Source of the DNA: Rathayibacter rhapontici
Lineage (GTDB): Bacteria > Actinomycetota > Actinomycetes > Actinomycetales > Microbacteriaceae
NCBI RefSeq assembly: GCF_001995175.1
Contig: NZ_MUKN01000044.1
Span: forward strand, 1-32,734
Reading direction: 5' to 3'
Length of the DNA stretch: 32,734 bases
The notes below the pieces were generated by a model. It was not told where the DNA came from. It was given only the letters and a program-made list of their open reading frames with translations, and did not search any database. Position numbers and translations under genes: made by a program. Below, piece by piece: positions 31,813-32,734 of this stretch; position 1 is the stretch's first letter; each line of letters opens with the position of its first letter.

Positions 31813-31818
31813 AGTCTA
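31813..31818 (-). promoter_or_regulatory. Putative -10 element of lysC
   Basis: TAGACT on the minus strand in the 112-bp gap between recR and lysC would give a leader of about 42 nt carrying the GGGAG ribosome-binding site. No -35 match. No riboswitch-like fold was seen in this short leader. Confidence 0.4.
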
Positions 31819-31876
31819 CCGGCGGGCGCATGCGCGAGGGGCCATGTTTCGGCCCGGCCGGTCGTCCCCTCCTGCG

Positions 31877-32476
31877 TCAGTTCTCGACGAGGCGGCGGCC
31901 CTCGAAGGCGCGGCCGAGGGTGATCTCGTCGGCGTACTCGAGGTCGCCGCCCACGGGCAGGCCGGACGCGAGCCGGGTGATCCGGATGCCGAGCGTGCTG
32001 AGCATTCGCGAGAGGTAGGTCGCGGTCGCCTCGCCCTCGAGGTTGGGGTCGGTCGCGATGATCACCTCCTGCACCTCGCCGTCGGCGAGACGCTGCAGGA
32101 GCTGGCGGATGCGGAGCTGATCCGGCCCGATGCCGTCGATCGGGCTGATCGCCCCGCCGAGCACGTGGTAGAGGCCGCGGAACTCGCGGGTGCGCTCGAT
32201 GGCGGGGACGTCCTTCGCCTCCTCGACGACGCAGATGACGGTGCGGCTGCGACGCGGGTCGCGGCAGATCCCGCAGGTCGCCTCCTCGGCCACGTTGCCG
32301 CAGATGTCGCAGAAGTGCACGCGGCCGCGCAGCTCGAGCAGGATCTCGGCGAGACGGGTCACGTCGAACGTCTCGGTCTGCAGGATGTGGAACGCGATGC
32401 GCTGCGCGGACTTCGGGCCGATGCCGGGGAGTCGGCCGAGCTCGTCGATCAGCTCCTGGACGATGCCTTCGTACAT
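31877..32476 (-). CDS. recR: Recombination mediator RecR
   Basis: A 199-residue ring-forming protein that works with RecO/RecF to load RecA at gaps. The N-terminal helix-hairpin-helix [11 protein letters not shown] (15-25) is followed by the C4 zinc finger (CDIC..CGIC, about 56-71). The Toprim domain comes next ([15 protein letters not shown], then [12 protein letters not shown]), and the C-terminal [13 protein letters not shown] has the Walker B-like features. Normal length. The ATG is preceded by GAGGAGG. It follows dnaX by 58 bp, the conserved dnaX-recR pair of most bacteria. Confidence 0.96.
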   Translation of the reverse strand: MYEGIVQELIDELGRLPGIGPKSAQRIAFHILQTETFDVTRLAEILLELRGRVHFCDICGNVAEEATCGICRDPRRSRTVICVVEEAKDVPAIERTREFRGLYHVLGGAISPIDGIGPDQLRIRQLLQRLADGEVQEVIIATDPNLEGEATATYLSRMLSTLGIRITRLASGLPVGGDLEYADEITLGRAFEGRRLVEN

Positions 32477-32534
32477 GCGGTCGCCTCCTCTCGGTCGGGG
32501 CGGGTGGAGCGGGCGGGTCGGGACGGCGCGAGGA

Positions 32535-32734
32535 TCATGCGCCGCTCACGCGGGGACCGCGCGGCACGTGGGGCTGCTCCTCGATGAACTGGGCGCCGAG
32601 GATCTCGCGCACCACGGCCTCGCCGTAGCGCTGACGGCCGTCGGCGGTGGCCGAGCGGGTGGTCCGGGTCACCGGGCGCGCGGGCGGCTCGCGGCGCTCG
32701 GGCGCGCGGCGGGAGCGCGGACGGGCTCGGGGGC
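32535..32734 (-). CDS. dnaX: DNA polymerase III gamma/tau, C-terminal fragment
   Basis: The last 65 codons of a minus-strand gene entering from the right edge. After a low-complexity Arg/Pro-rich linker the product ends in [23 protein letters not shown] and a short tail, which is the actinobacterial DnaX C-terminus. Its place directly before recR supports the call. The AAA+ part lies outside the window, so the identification rests on this tail and synteny. Confidence 0.8.
   Translation of the reverse strand, partial: PRARPRSRRAPERREPPARPVTRTTRSATADGRQRYGEAVVREILGAQFIEEQPHVPRGPRVSGA

Overview
The window is high-GC actinobacterial chromosome. Gene content and order point to the family Microbacteriaceae (Rathayibacter/Clavibacter-like); this is an inference from protein families and synteny, since no search could be run. 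Almost all of it is core or near-core chromosome. I see no IS element, prophage, integrase or CRISPR array.

Layout. (1) 1-7274, mostly minus strand: the start of a secreted or membrane protein, tRNA-Thr(CGU), then a tightly overlapping replication operon topA-tmk-holB followed by a lipoprotein peptidase/hydrolase and a TetR regulator. (2) 7552-11321: a small unknown protein, then a compact actinobacterial Tad pilus locus on the minus strand (CpaF ATPase, fused TadB/TadC membrane protein, Flp-like DUF4244 pilin, TadE, second TadE-like protein). Just upstream lies a 6C-type small RNA. (3) 11474-17681: acetyl-CoA synthetase, RidA, a DUF4177 protein, a bifunctional penicillin-binding protein with a PASTA domain, and a metallophosphoesterase, matching the mycobacterial Rv3678c-Rv3683 neighbourhood. 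(4) 17771-18524: tRNA-Pro(CGG) with terminator and a VanZ-like protein. (5) 18636-24984: a minus-strand exopolysaccharide operon: polyprenyl-phosphate sugar transferase, HPr-kinase-like/PqqD-like protein, Wzz/BY-type tyrosine kinase, low-molecular-weight tyrosine phosphatase and UDP-glucose dehydrogenase. (6) 25048-32734, minus strand: thymidine kinase, orphan NarL-type response regulator, an Rv2578c-type radical SAM protein behind a LexA/SOS-box-like palindrome, malate:quinone oxidoreductase, aspartate-semialdehyde dehydrogenase, aspartate kinase, RecR and the 3' end of dnaX.

How the genes work together. The EPS operon contains lipid-linked sugar initiation, chain-length/kinase control, dephosphorylation and UDP-glucuronate supply. 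The HPr-kinase-like member is the unexplained part. The Tad genes give the motor, platform and pilin-like subunits, but no prepilin peptidase is in view.

Data quality. Four genes (topA, tadB/C twice, acs) need one or two added bases to restore full-length family proteins, and DUF4244 probably does too. In each case the repaired length is an exact codon multiple between well-supported starts and stops. All are apparent single-base losses in GC-rich runs, so assembly or read error is more likely than gene decay.
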